The notes beneath the pieces were generated by a model. That model did no database searches, was not told where the DNA came from, and saw nothing but the letters and a program-made list of their open reading frames with translations. A stretch of DNA of 38,062 nucleotides from Bacteroidota bacterium (lineage in GTDB: Bacteria > Bacteroidota > Bacteroidia > UKL13-3), in NCBI GenBank assembly GCA_947449515.1, contig CANFSD010000001.1, positions 1 through 38,062 on the forward strand, read 5' to 3'. A program made the translations under genes and the position numbers. Positions 24,081-32,050 of the stretch are shown here, one piece after another (position 1 is the stretch's first letter; each line of letters opens with the position of its first letter).

Positions 24081-25505
24081 CTAAAAATTAAATTCTTGTT
24101 CCATATCTGGAACAACTACACTGGCAATACCTTCTCCTTCAACGGCATTTTTCATAGCCATTAATTGCGGCTCTTCGCCATGTACCAAAAATATTTTTTG
24201 AATAGGTTTGCCTGCTTTTCTAGAATTTTCTGCGCTACGTTTAATGTATGATAAAACCTCCTCATGGTCGGGATGTGAGCTGTAAACATCTGTTTTTGCT
24301 ATTTGGGCATACACATTTTTATCTGTGTTTTTAATTCTAATAGTAGATTGTCCTTGCAATAATCGATGTCCTAAAGTACCCTCTGCGCAAAATCCTGCAA
24401 TCAGAATAGTAGAGTAGGGGTTGTCAATATTATTCATTACATGCTCCTGTATACGTCCGCCCTCCACCATTCCGGCGGCCGAAATAATAATACATGGATC
24501 AAAATAATTTAACAACTCATCATGTTCGTCCATTCCCTCTAAATACGTTATACCATCAAAATGGAATAAACTACCATGTTCTTTTTGAAATGCCAATGCC
24601 TCCTCATTTAAAAGGTAAGAATGTCGTTCGTAAACTGGTGTGCTTTTTATGGCAAGCGGACTGTCAACAAAAACCTTCAGCCAATTTGGGATTAATCCTT
24701 TTTTCTTTAATTGGTTAATGGTAAATACAACGGCTTGGGTTCTACCTACACTAAAGGCAGGAATAATTAAGCGACCTCTAAATTCAATACAAGTTTTTTG
24801 AATGTATTGCAGTAATTCTTCTTCGGCCGTGCCAATGGCAAAATGCTTTCTGCCACCATAGGTAGATTCTGTTATTAAATAATCTGCTTGTTCAAATATT
24901 TCACCATCTTTAACCAATTTACTGTTGGCTCGACCCAAATCTCCTGAAAACCCAATCTTGGTTGTTTTGTTGTTTTCATTTACGGTAACCAAAATGCTTG
25001 CTGCTCCAAGTAAATGTCCTGCTTCCAAAAATCTTACATGAATATTTTCAGTAATTTGAAAGTCTTCATTGTAATTTACTGTTAAGAATTGTTCGACTGT
25101 TTGTTTTACGTTTTTTTCGCTAAACAATGGCTTTGCCACTTGATCTCTTCTAGTTTTTTTTGCCCTTCCAAGACTTTTTCTATAATCATGGAATTGAATA
25201 TTGGCAGAATCATAAAGTAAATATCCTGTTAATTCTGCTGTTGCAGGCGTGCACATAATATGTCCTCTAAAACCATGATTTACCAGGGCGGGTAAATTCC
25301 CAGAATGGTCTATATGCGCATGGGTTAGTAATACCAAATCCACATCAACGGGGTCAAACGGAAATAAATTGGCTCGTTCAATGGGATTCTTCTTTACTTC
25401 ATAATCCATTCCACAATCCACCAAAATGGTATAGCCATTATCAAGCCTCACCATATACATACTTCCCGTAACCTGCTTGGCTGCACCTAAAAACTTTAAC
25501 TTCAT
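24081..25505 (-). CDS. Beta-CASP metallo-beta-lactamase (CPSF73/RNase J-like nuclease)
   Basis: From the ATG at 25505 (MKLKFLGAAKQVTGSMYMV) the protein has 474 residues. The zinc site THAHIDHSG (61-69) is the HxHxDH motif. It is followed by LEAGHLLGAASILV, GFSGDLGR, and the beta-CASP and RMMBL parts (IIISAAGMVEGGRIQEH, FCAEGTLGHRLL, IAKTDVYSSHPDHEEVLSYI). This set defines the CPSF73/YSH1-like branch that acts on RNA as endo- or exonuclease; a few homologues act on DNA. A longer frame to 25544 uses a non-ATG start and runs toward the divergent upp promoter, so I rejected it. It is probably co-transcribed with the DMT transporter gene that follows. Confidence 0.9.
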   Translation of the reverse strand: MKLKFLGAAKQVTGSMYMVRLDNGYTILVDCGMDYEVKKNPIERANLFPFDPVDVDLVLLTHAHIDHSGNLPALVNHGFRGHIMCTPATAELTGYLLYDSANIQFHDYRKSLGRAKKTRRDQVAKPLFSEKNVKQTVEQFLTVNYNEDFQITENIHVRFLEAGHLLGAASILVTVNENNKTTKIGFSGDLGRANSKLVKDGEIFEQADYLITESTYGGRKHFAIGTAEEELLQYIQKTCIEFRGRLIIPAFSVGRTQAVVFTINQLKKKGLIPNWLKVFVDSPLAIKSTPVYERHSYLLNEEALAFQKEHGSLFHFDGITYLEGMDEHDELLNYFDPCIIISAAGMVEGGRIQEHVMNNIDNPYSTILIAGFCAEGTLGHRLLQGQSTIRIKNTDKNVYAQIAKTDVYSSHPDHEEVLSYIKRSAENSRKAGKPIQKIFLVHGEEPQLMAMKNAVEGEGIASVVVPDMEQEFNF

Positions 25506-25564
25506 TTTTTTTCTTAAACCTTTATTCGGCTCATTATTAAGCATACAAAGAAAGGAAGTTTCTG

Positions 25565-25572
25565 TAACTTTG
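25565..25572 (+). promoter_or_regulatory. TAACTTTG -7 box for upp
   Basis: A perfect TAnnTTTG element ends 18 bp before the ATG at 25591. No TTG is seen at -33. It excludes the longer frame that would begin at 25477, inside the divergent gene. Confidence 0.6.
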
Positions 25573-25590
25573 TGTTATAAAAGCCAAGGT

Positions 25591-26235
25591 ATGATTCATA
25601 TTTTAACAAACAATGCCTCCTTAATTAACGATTATTTAGCCGAACTTAGAGATGTTGAAATTCAAAAAGACCGGGCCAGGTTTCGCAAAAATGTGGAACG
25701 TATTGGCGAAATTTTAGCATATGAAGTAAGTAAATTTTTGCCTCGAAAAACCGCTTCCATTCAAACACCTCTTGGATTAAGCAATACGGAGGTATTGTCG
25801 GAACAACCAGTTTTGGCAACTGTTTTAAGAGCAGGATTGGCCTTGCATCAGGGTTTTCTTAATTATTTTGATCATGCAGATAATGCTTATATTTCTGCTT
25901 ACCGTAAACATACCAACCAACATGAATTTGAAATAGTGGTAGAATATTTAGCCACTCCTACCTTAAGTGGAAGAACCCTGCTATTAATAGACCCAATGTT
26001 GGCAACAGGAAGAAGTATGTTTTTAGCTTATAAAGCATTGTTAACCAAAGGAAAGCCAGCTAAAGTCATTGTTGTTAGCCTTATTGCAAGTGAACAAGGT
26101 GTAAGTTATATTCAGCAGCATATGCCTGAAGCCGAAATCTTTATCGCAGCGGTTGATCCTAGCCTCGATGAAAATAGTTATATTGTGCCAGGTCTTGGTG
26201 ATGCTGGAGATCTCAGTTTTGGCGAGAAATTATAA
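25591..26235 (+). CDS. upp: Uracil phosphoribosyltransferase
   Basis: The 214-residue protein from MIHILTNNASLINDYLAELR catalyses uracil plus PRPP to UMP in pyrimidine salvage. Family marks are RAGLALHQGFLNYF (about 75-88), the PRPP loop LLIDPMLATGRSMFLAYKAL (about 131-150, DPMLATG being diagnostic for Upp) and the C-terminal uracil site IVPGLGDAGDLSFGEK (conserved PGLGDAGDR in most members; here Leu-Ser replaces Arg). It starts a run with two thioredoxin-fold genes; the next start is 1 bp after this stop. Confidence 0.95.
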   Translation: MIHILTNNASLINDYLAELRDVEIQKDRARFRKNVERIGEILAYEVSKFLPRKTASIQTPLGLSNTEVLSEQPVLATVLRAGLALHQGFLNYFDHADNAYISAYRKHTNQHEFEIVVEYLATPTLSGRTLLLIDPMLATGRSMFLAYKALLTKGKPAKVIVVSLIASEQGVSYIQQHMPEAEIFIAAVDPSLDENSYIVPGLGDAGDLSFGEKL

Positions 26236-26236
26236 G

Positions 26237-26725
26237 ATGAAAAAAATAGCTGTTGTAATTATTTTTTGCTTTGGGTTTTTAACGCAAAATTCTTTCGCGC
26301 AAAAAATTCCCATGATAAAAGTAAAACAACTTCAAAGTTGGAAGGCAAGTGTTTCAGATACCCTGTATATTATTAATTTCTGGGCCACTTGGTGTAAACC
26401 CTGTGTGGAAGAAATACCCGACTTGGTGAAATTGTCAAAGAATTATTCCGATCCAAAAATTAAAATAATTTTAGTGAGTAATGATTTTAAGAAGCATATA
26501 CAAAGCCATTTAATTCCCTTTGTAAAGGCAAATCATATTGGCTCAAATGTGGTTTTTATGGACGAACCAAACCCTAATGATTGGATTGAATTAATTGATC
26601 CTAATTGGAGTGGTGCAATTCCTGCAACGCTTTTCATTAAAGGCAATATAGGGTTTTCCGAGTTTCATGAAGGTGTTTTAACCTACCAAGAATTAGAAGC
26701 AATTTTGAAAAAAACAAGACAATGA
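26237..26725 (+). CDS. TlpA-like thioredoxin-fold protein, exported
   Basis: The 162-residue protein has an N-terminal signal peptide (MKKIAVVIIFCFGFLTQNSF, cleavage near AQ at 21-22) and a thioredoxin domain with the redox pair Cys53-Lys-Pro-Cys56 in INFWATWCKPCVEE. The cis-proline region is AIPATLF. TlpA/ResA relatives reduce or exchange disulfides of extracytoplasmic proteins, for instance in cytochrome c maturation. The start is the ATG at 26237, one base behind the upp stop; the longer frame from 26153 lies inside upp. It overlaps the next thioredoxin-fold gene by ATGA. Confidence 0.85.
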   Translation: MKKIAVVIIFCFGFLTQNSFAQKIPMIKVKQLQSWKASVSDTLYIINFWATWCKPCVEEIPDLVKLSKNYSDPKIKIILVSNDFKKHIQSHLIPFVKANHIGSNVVFMDEPNPNDWIELIDPNWSGAIPATLFIKGNIGFSEFHEGVLTYQELEAILKKTRQ

Positions 26726-27333
26726 AAAAGTATTTCCTGTCATTCCTTTTTGTATGCTATTTTTATACATCCCAACATGCGCAAGAAATAGAAAAATTGG
26801 CTTTGGCAATTGGACAAACGGCACCAGATTTTAACCTCAAAGGGGTGGATGGCAAACTTCACAGCCTTTCATCCATTAAAAATGCCAAGGGATATTTAGT
26901 TGTGTTTACCTGCAATCATTGTCCTTTTTCACAAGCATATGAAAAAAGAATCATAGCAATTCATCAGAAATTTGCATCAAAGGGAGTTCCCGTTATTGCT
27001 ATCAATCCAAATGATGGAGAACGCGAACCTGCAGATAATTTTGAAAACATGATTAAACGCGCCAAAGAACAGCATTACCCTTTTTTATATTTGTTGGATG
27101 CAGATCAAAGAATTGCCAAGGCTTATGGTGCCAAAAGAACACCGCACGTGTTTTTGTTGGATGCTAATAAGAAATTAATTTATACAGGTGCAATCGACGA
27201 TAATTTTGAAGAGCCAAAGGAGGTGAAAATTAAGTACCTCGAAAATGCCATCAAAGCATATTTAGCAAAGCAATCCATCAACACGCCTATCACCAAGGCA
27301 ATTGGTTGTGGCATAAAGTGGAAGAAAAATTAG
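26722..27333 (+). CDS. Exported thioredoxin-fold (AhpC/TSA-like) protein
   Basis: The 203-residue protein has a signal peptide (MKKYFLSFLFVCYFYTSQHA) and a peroxiredoxin/thioredoxin-like domain: GQTAPDFNLKGVDGK (31-45), the CxxC pair Cys64-Asn-His-Cys67 in VVFTCNHCPFSQAYEK, and AKRTPHVFLLD with the cis-proline. The C-terminus holds another cysteine (IGCGIKWK). This subgroup (CNHCP) is widespread in Bacteroidota with no settled function; an extracytoplasmic thiol-disulfide role is inferred. It is translationally coupled to the preceding TlpA-like gene by a 4-bp overlap, so the two probably act together. Confidence 0.82.
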   Translation: MKKYFLSFLFVCYFYTSQHAQEIEKLALAIGQTAPDFNLKGVDGKLHSLSSIKNAKGYLVVFTCNHCPFSQAYEKRIIAIHQKFASKGVPVIAINPNDGEREPADNFENMIKRAKEQHYPFLYLLDADQRIAKAYGAKRTPHVFLLDANKKLIYTGAIDDNFEEPKEVKIKYLENAIKAYLAKQSINTPITKAIGCGIKWKKN

Positions 27334-27335
27334 CT

Positions 27336-27779
27336 TTAAGCCGGTACATCAATAACAGCAAATGTGCCGCTTGCCTTAGCAATCAGTACCTCCTTATTAT
27401 CGTTATTTGCAAATATTTCTGCTTCAGAAAAAATTAACTTTTGACCAGCTTTTAAAACAAATCCACGGCAAAATGCAGTATCACCCACGCCAGGATTTAA
27501 ATACGAAATCTTAAGCTCTGCAGTTACCACCGTTTGTTTGTTACCAACTAAGGTATAGGCGGCAAATCCAGCAACTAAATCTGCTAAGGTAGCAATTACA
27601 CCGCCATGTATAAAGCCAATTTGTTGCCTATGTTGTGGCTCAATTTTTAAAGAACCTTCAATATTTCCAGCTTCTATTTTTGTAATCTTAAAGCCTAAGT
27701 AGTTCATAAAATGGTTGAGTTCCATTTTTTCTTCAACCATTGCTTTAAAATTTTGATTTTGTGGGATAAACTGCTGCAC
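27336..27779 (-). CDS. PaaI-family hotdog thioesterase
   Basis: The 147-residue cytoplasmic protein has the hotdog fold of PaaI/YdiI acyl-CoA thioesterases. QIGFIHGGVIATLADLVAGF (about 53-72) contains the HGG motif with the catalytic acidic residue on the following helix (Asp67). VTAELKISYLNPGVGD (about 84-99) is the central strand, and EAEIFANNDNKEVLIAKASG ends the fold. The substrate acyl-CoA is unknown. It converges on the thioredoxin-fold gene with 2 bp between stops and diverges from the DUF3822 gene. No good -7 box is visible in the short upstream gap. Confidence 0.85.
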   Translation of the reverse strand: MQQFIPQNQNFKAMVEEKMELNHFMNYLGFKITKIEAGNIEGSLKIEPQHRQQIGFIHGGVIATLADLVAGFAAYTLVGNKQTVVTAELKISYLNPGVGDTAFCRGFVLKAGQKLIFSEAEIFANNDNKEVLIAKASGTFAVIDVPA

Positions 27780-27834
27780 TTTTTTTTATTTTTTGAAAGG
27801 GTTTTACTACTTTGCGAAGATAAGAACAATACTT

Positions 27835-28689
27835 GTGCAAACCATTCATGTAAAAACGTATTCGGATAATTTATACAATCCGGCAAATAATTCGGCTTAC
27901 GATCACTACGTGTTTTTTGAAGCCAATCATATCAGCGCCGTTATTGCCGATGCCCAAAATCAGCAAATTTTGCAGTTGCAAGTATTTACTTCAGGCGAAA
28001 GTAATTTGTTAAATGCCAGTTACGATGAATTAAAATCTATTACCGAACTCAAAGAAGTTTTGGATCAAAAATTCAGAGAACGTAAAGTAATAATCATTTC
28101 CCCCAATGCTTGCCTTGTGCCAGAGTCCTTGCTAAATGTTGTTGAAACAGAAGCATATTATGCCCTCAACCAAAAATTATTGGCGCAATCGCAAATTCTA
28201 TATAGTAAAATGCATGTGCAACAAACTGCCTCAATTTTTAATGTTCGCAACGAATTAATGAAATTGATCCGTTTCAATATGCCAATGGTAGATGTTTTTC
28301 ATTCTTCACTGCTGTTTATTAAGGCAGTTGAAAGCCAATCTTTTGAAAACCCCGCCAATAAATTACACTTGCAAATGCACGCAGGTTATTTCGAATTACT
28401 CAATATTGATAAGCAAATCAATTTCTATAATACCTTTCATTTTGAAACAGAAACAGAAATTGTTTACCATGTGTTGGCAGTGGCAGAACAATTGCAAATT
28501 CCACATACATGCGAGCTTGTTCTGTATGGCAATTCTGTTCATATGAACGAATTGAATCACCTGCTTTCAAAATATGTTCGTTCGGTTCAATATGGCATTA
28601 AACCTAAGAAGTTTAATTACCCCCTTAGCTTTAAACAATTTGAAGAACATCAATTTTTCACCGAATCAGCTGCTCTTTTGTGCGAATAA
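27835..28689 (+). CDS. DUF3822 family protein
   Basis: This protein of about 284 residues is of the Bacteroidota-specific family DUF3822, which commonly lies directly upstream of rsmD as here. I recognise it by overall pattern: NNSAYDHYVFFEANHISAVI, RERKVIIISPNACLVPESL, a middle QTASIFNVRNELMKLIRF and MHAGYFELLNIDKQINFYNT. It has an actin-like (ASKHA) feel in its alternating strands, which is only an impression. There is no signal peptide and no known function. The frame has no ATG: I favour GTG at 27835, and a TTG at 27793 is the alternative. It overlaps rsmD by 10 bp, indicating coupled translation. Confidence 0.75.
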   Translation: MQTIHVKTYSDNLYNPANNSAYDHYVFFEANHISAVIADAQNQQILQLQVFTSGESNLLNASYDELKSITELKEVLDQKFRERKVIIISPNACLVPESLLNVVETEAYYALNQKLLAQSQILYSKMHVQQTASIFNVRNELMKLIRFNMPMVDVFHSSLLFIKAVESQSFENPANKLHLQMHAGYFELLNIDKQINFYNTFHFETETEIVYHVLAVAEQLQIPHTCELVLYGNSVHMNELNHLLSKYVRSVQYGIKPKKFNYPLSFKQFEEHQFFTESAALLCE

Positions 28690-29219
28690 TTGGAGGAAAT
28701 AAAAGGGGTATTATCCTTCATGCGCCCGCATCATTGCCGGTTAGGCCAACTACAGATAGGGCCAAAGAAAGCCTGTTTAATATTCTTGAAAACAATTTTA
28801 ATATAGATGATTTAAGTATCTTAGAATTGTTTGCAGGTACCGGAAATATCAGTTATGAATTTGCAAGCCGTGGAGCCTTAGCTGTATTGAGTGTAGACCA
28901 AGATGCTTCCTGCGTAAAGTTCATGAAGGAAACTTCCTCTAAATTGGATTTTCAATCAATGGAGGTGCGCAAACAAGATGCCTTTGTCTTCCTTAAAAAT
29001 TGTACCGAAAATTTTGACATTATATTTGGTGATGCACCCTACGCGCTTTCTCGTGTAACAGAAATACCTGCTATGGTTTTCGAAAAAAAACTTCTAAAAC
29101 CAAATGGTTGGCTCATCCTAGAACATGCCTCCATGTTGCGTTTAAACCACCTTCCTCATTTTTTTGAAGAAAGAAAATATGGTCAGTCAACTTTCTCGTT
29201 TTTTAAAATGAACAATTAA
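28680..29219 (+). CDS. rsmD: 16S rRNA (guanine-N2)-methyltransferase RsmD
   Basis: The 179-residue protein starts at GTG 28680 (RIIGGNKRGIILHAPASLPV). The family opening RxIGGxxRG, then RPTTDRAKESLFNIL (about 23-37) and the SAM motif LELFAGTGNISYEFASRGA (about 47-65) identify RsmD, which methylates G966 of 16S rRNA (E. coli numbering) in the 30S subunit. Motif IV, normally DPPY/DPPF, reads DAPY here (118-121), with Ala119 replacing the first proline. The gene begins inside the end of the DUF3822 gene and is followed by coaD after 73 bp, an order seen in many bacteria. Confidence 0.88.
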   Translation: MRIIGGNKRGIILHAPASLPVRPTTDRAKESLFNILENNFNIDDLSILELFAGTGNISYEFASRGALAVLSVDQDASCVKFMKETSSKLDFQSMEVRKQDAFVFLKNCTENFDIIFGDAPYALSRVTEIPAMVFEKKLLKPNGWLILEHASMLRLNHLPHFFEERKYGQSTFSFFKMNN

Positions 29220-29268
29220 AGCTTGCTTACTTTTATAAATTCTTTCAAGTAATTCAACCAAATTCAAT

Positions 29269-29276
29269 TATTTTTG
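29269..29276 (+). promoter_or_regulatory. TATTTTTG -7 box for coaD
   Basis: A perfect TAnnTTTG element in the 73-bp gap after rsmD ends 16 bp before the ATG at 29293. No TTG at the -33 distance is present. Confidence 0.5.
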
Positions 29277-29292
29277 ATTTAATAATCATCGC

Positions 29293-29751
29293 ATGAAAAA
29301 GATTGCACTCTTCCCCGGAACCTTTGATCCAATAACGGTTGGACATGTAAATATCCTCGAAAGAGCATTGCCTTTGTTTGATGAAATAATAATTGGTGTG
29401 GGACACAATAGCACCAAATCTACCTTGTTTCCTGTTGAAACACGTGTAGAATGGATTAAAAATATTTATAAAAATGAGCCAAAAGTTAGGGCAACTTTTT
29501 ATGAGGGACTAACCGTAAAATATTGTGATGAAATTGGAGCCCAATACATTATTCGCGGTATAAGAAATATGGCCGATTTTGATTACGAAAAGAATATCGC
29601 CCAAATGAATAAAATTATTTATCCGCAGGCAGAAACAGTTTTTCTCATGTGCGATCCAGCCTATACTCCTATAAGTTCTTCTGTTGTGCGCGACTTAATT
29701 CGCAATGGGGGTAAGGCAAGTGAATTTGTGCCTAAAGAAGTGATTTTCTAG
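29293..29751 (+). CDS. coaD: Phosphopantetheine adenylyltransferase
   Basis: The 152-residue protein has all CoaD marks: FPGTFDPITVGHVNILERA (7-25, with TxGH at 15-18 binding ATP), VGHNSTKSTLFP, RGIRNMADFDYEKNIAQMN (substrate site) and PISSSVVRDLIRNGG near the C-terminus (ISSSxVR motif). The enzyme makes dephospho-CoA from 4'-phosphopantetheine, the step before CoaE, whose gene lies about 17 kb away in this window. The gene ends convergently with the NUDIX hydrolase gene, overlapping it by 4 bp. Confidence 0.96.
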   Translation: MKKIALFPGTFDPITVGHVNILERALPLFDEIIIGVGHNSTKSTLFPVETRVEWIKNIYKNEPKVRATFYEGLTVKYCDEIGAQYIIRGIRNMADFDYEKNIAQMNKIIYPQAETVFLMCDPAYTPISSSVVRDLIRNGGKASEFVPKEVIF

Positions 29752-30365
29752 GTTGTTTGGCTCTTAAAATCAAGCAACAATTGTCTAATTGATTCATAGG
29801 TGTCAAAAGAATTTAAATCAATTTCCAACAAACGCATCCAGCAAACTTCGGTGATGTTTTCCTCCAATTGTGGCACCAATTCACCCGTAAATTGAGTTTC
29901 CATCTCGTACCAATGGGTCACTTTTAAAAAGCGATGTCCTTGTAATTTATAGGTATGGTAGGTGTTGTCAAAAAACCTTTTTATCTTTAATTGGTTCAAA
30001 CCACACTCTTCTTCAACTTCCCTAATAGCTCCTTCTTCAATGGTTTCTCCTGGGTCTATTTTACCCTTTGGTAAGTCCCATTTTTCTAACCTCCGCATCA
30101 TTAATATCTCTCCCGATGCATTGAATACAATTCCTCCACCTGCATGAATACTGGTAAAATTTGCCTTTAACTCTTGCATTGTTTCAGTAGGATCATCGCA
30201 AATCAAGCGTATCCCATGTTCTTGTGGCTCCTCCATTTTTCGAACCAAATCCATGAGATTCAATTCTTTGCTCATGCTAATTTGTTTGTAGGCTTCAAAA
30301 GTGTTTAAACTTTCGTTTGAACTTGTGAGGATTAAAGGCTTATCGTTTATGAAAAATTTATACAT
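29748..30365 (-). CDS. NUDIX hydrolase
   Basis: The 205-residue protein from the ATG at 30365 (MYKFFINDKPLILTS) has an N-terminal segment of about 65 residues of unknown function, then a NUDIX domain. The complete NUDIX box is GKIDPGETIEEGAIREVEEE then CGL, matching Gx5Ex7REUxEExGU. WDLPKGK just before the box recalls diphosphoinositol-polyphosphate or Ap4A-type hydrolases, but substrate prediction is unsafe. The start is 8 bp from the start of the divergent pyrE, so the two genes must share regulatory DNA that is also coding. A non-ATG frame extends to 30392 inside pyrE and was rejected. Confidence 0.88.
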   Translation of the reverse strand: MYKFFINDKPLILTSSNESLNTFEAYKQISMSKELNLMDLVRKMEEPQEHGIRLICDDPTETMQELKANFTSIHAGGGIVFNASGEILMMRRLEKWDLPKGKIDPGETIEEGAIREVEEECGLNQLKIKRFFDNTYHTYKLQGHRFLKVTHWYEMETQFTGELVPQLEENITEVCWMRLLEIDLNSFDTYESIRQLLLDFKSQTT

Positions 30366-30368
30366 TTG
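30361..30368 (+). promoter_or_regulatory. TACATTTG -7 box for pyrE
   Basis: A perfect TAnnTTTG element ends only 5 bp before the pyrE ATG at 30374 and overlaps the start codon of the divergent NUDIX gene. If used, transcription starts at or within a base or two of the ATG, giving a leaderless pyrE mRNA. Confidence 0.5.
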
Positions 30369-30373
30369 TAAAC

Positions 30374-31015
30374 ATGCAAATAAGTGAACCAATCGCTACA
30401 AAGATAGCGGAATATTTATTGGAGATAAAAGCCATTAAACTCGAACCAAATAATCCTTTTACTTGGGCCTCTGGATTAAAATCACCTATATACAGCGATA
30501 ACCGTTTGTCTCTATCACATCCCGCTATCAGAAGTTTTATCAAAAATGCTTTGGCAGAACAAATCCGTATCAACTACCCTCAAGTAGAGGCTATCATTGG
30601 GGTTGCTACTGCCGGTATTGCCCCTGGAGCCCTTGTAGCAGATGCCATGGAATTACCATTTGGTTATGTTAGGTCCGAACCTAAAAAACATGGCATGGGC
30701 AAACAAGTGGAAGGCGATATTCGTCCAGAACAAGCAGTGGTTGTAATTGAAGATTTAGTTTCTACCGGAAAAAGCAGTCTTCAAGCTATTGATGCTTTGC
30801 GCAGTTTTGGTTCAAATGTGCTAGGACTTGCGAGTATTTTCACTTATGGTTTTGAAACCGCTCAAAATAATTTCGACAATGCAAACTGTCCTTATTTTGC
30901 ACTTTGTAATTACGACGCATTAATTGAAGTAGCCGTGGCAAAAGGATATGTAAATAGTTCGGATAAAGAAGTATTAGCTGCTTGGAGAAAAAATCCAGAA
31001 ATTTGGGGTAAATAA
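30374..31015 (+). CDS. pyrE: Orotate phosphoribosyltransferase
   Basis: The 213-residue protein has the PyrE signatures PNNPFTWASGLKSPIYSDNR (25-44), GVATAGIAPGALVADAM (about 75-91), RSEPKKHGMGKQVEG (mobile lysine loop, about 98-112) and the PRPP site VVVIEDLVSTGKSSLQA (about 120-136). It turns orotate and PRPP into orotidine 5'-phosphate in pyrimidine synthesis. The N-terminus matches other Bacteroidota PyrE proteins, so the start at 30374 is secure. plsC follows after 8 bp, starting a run of tightly packed genes to 32736. Confidence 0.95.
   Translation: MQISEPIATKIAEYLLEIKAIKLEPNNPFTWASGLKSPIYSDNRLSLSHPAIRSFIKNALAEQIRINYPQVEAIIGVATAGIAPGALVADAMELPFGYVRSEPKKHGMGKQVEGDIRPEQAVVVIEDLVSTGKSSLQAIDALRSFGSNVLGLASIFTYGFETAQNNFDNANCPYFALCNYDALIEVAVAKGYVNSSDKEVLAAWRKNPEIWGK
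30399..30406 (-). promoter_or_regulatory. TATCTTTG -7 box for the NUDIX hydrolase gene
   Basis: On the minus strand a perfect TAnnTTTG element lies within the first codons of pyrE, ending 33 bp before the ATG at 30365. No -33 TTG is evident. Confidence 0.45.
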
Positions 31016-31023
31016 ATTTTAGT

Positions 31024-31770
31024 ATGGCCATTAAACTTTCAAAAAATCCATTAAAAGCTGCCTATGCCATCTATTTTGGCTTTTGGGTTGTTTTCTGGTT
31101 TCTACTTTTATACCCGCTGATTCGTTTAGGTTTAAGCCACCCAAAACGCTATCGATTTGCTCATTTGGTTCGAAAATTTTGGGGTAAAATGTTATTGCTT
31201 TTCGGCTTTATTAGGGTCAAAACCTATTACGAAGTACCGCTTGATCCCAAACAATCCTACATGATTGTTCCCAATCATACCTCGCAAGTAGATATAGTTA
31301 CTTTGGCCGCTAAATTGCCCATCTTCTTTAATTTTATGGCCAAGGCAGAATTGGAAAGAATCCCGGTTTTTGGTATTTGGTTCAGAACAATAGATATTGC
31401 TGTTGAACGTAAAGATGCTAGAAAAGCAGCCCTGGCTTTTAGAAAAGCACTTAATTGGATTGAAGAAGGAAACAGTATGGTTATCTTTCCAGAAGGAACC
31501 ATTTCTAGCCAGGTTCCTAAAATGATAAAATTTAAAGATGGTCCGTTTAGAATTGCCATCGAAAAACAAATTCCTTTACTGCCAATTACCATAATTGGAA
31601 ACTGGGAATTGCTGCCAGATCAAGGGGTTTTTGAAGGAAAGCCAGGCTTTTCCTATCAATTTGTGCACCAACCAATTCCTACTGCCGGAATGACCCTAAA
31701 TGATATAGATTTATTAAAAGACCAAGTTTATCAAATAATAAACAATAAATTGCAAGCAAATGGATATTAA
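31024..31770 (+). CDS. plsC: 1-acyl-sn-glycerol-3-phosphate acyltransferase
   Basis: The 248-residue membrane-bound enzyme has a hydrophobic helix (about 13-35, YAIYFGFWVVFWFLLLYPLI). The acyltransferase blocks follow: block I NHTSQVD (His85 and Asp90, the HX4D motif), block II around FRTIDIAVERKD, block III VIFPEGTIS and block IV PLLPITIIGN. It makes phosphatidic acid from lysophosphatidic acid in membrane lipid synthesis. It overlaps gatC by 11 bp in another frame, implying translational coupling. Confidence 0.92.
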   Translation: MAIKLSKNPLKAAYAIYFGFWVVFWFLLLYPLIRLGLSHPKRYRFAHLVRKFWGKMLLLFGFIRVKTYYEVPLDPKQSYMIVPNHTSQVDIVTLAAKLPIFFNFMAKAELERIPVFGIWFRTIDIAVERKDARKAALAFRKALNWIEEGNSMVIFPEGTISSQVPKMIKFKDGPFRIAIEKQIPLLPITIIGNWELLPDQGVFEGKPGFSYQFVHQPIPTAGMTLNDIDLLKDQVYQIINNKLQANGY

Positions 31771-32050
31771 TAACGAAATAATAGAGCGCTTGTCTGAATT
31801 GGCAAAGTTGGATTTTGATCCTGCCGAAAAAGAAAATATTAAGAACGACTTAAACCGTATCTTGTCGTATTTCGAGAAATTAAATGAGGTAAATACCGAT
31901 GGCGTTGAACCCCTTATTTTCATGAGCGAAAATGTAAACTTATTACGTGAAGATGAACCTCAACAAGCCTATACCAAAGCAGATGCCCTGAAAAATGCGC
32001 CGGCAAAGGATAGTGACTATTTTCGCGTGCCTAAATTCATTGAAAAATAA
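31760..32050 (+). CDS. gatC: Asp-tRNA(Asn)/Glu-tRNA(Gln) amidotransferase subunit C
   Basis: The 96-residue protein shows the GatC pattern: ERLSELAKLDFDPAEKENIK (about 9-28), LNRILSYFEKLNEVNTDGVE (about 31-50) and LREDEPQQAYTKADALKNAP, ending in DSDYFRVPKFIE. GatC wraps around GatA and stabilises the GatCAB complex that amidates mischarged tRNAs. gatA and gatB are not in the window. It overlaps plsC by 11 bp and the next ATPase gene by 1 bp (TAATG). Confidence 0.93.
   Translation: MDINNEIIERLSELAKLDFDPAEKENIKNDLNRILSYFEKLNEVNTDGVEPLIFMSENVNLLREDEPQQAYTKADALKNAPAKDSDYFRVPKFIEK

Noticed and set aside
24081..24115. Overlap of the DMT transporter gene with the metallo-beta-lactamase gene
   Set aside because: It depends on a TTG start at 24115; the ATG at 24079 gives the natural transporter N-terminus and a 1-bp gap.
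26153..26236. N-terminal extension of the TlpA-like protein inside upp
   Set aside because: The extension is an out-of-frame reading of upp; the ATG at 26237 starts a proper signal peptide.
31192..31592. Two overlapping minus-strand open frames (125 and 105 codons) inside plsC
   Set aside because: They mirror the conserved acyltransferase coding frame and have no start context or recognisable sequence.
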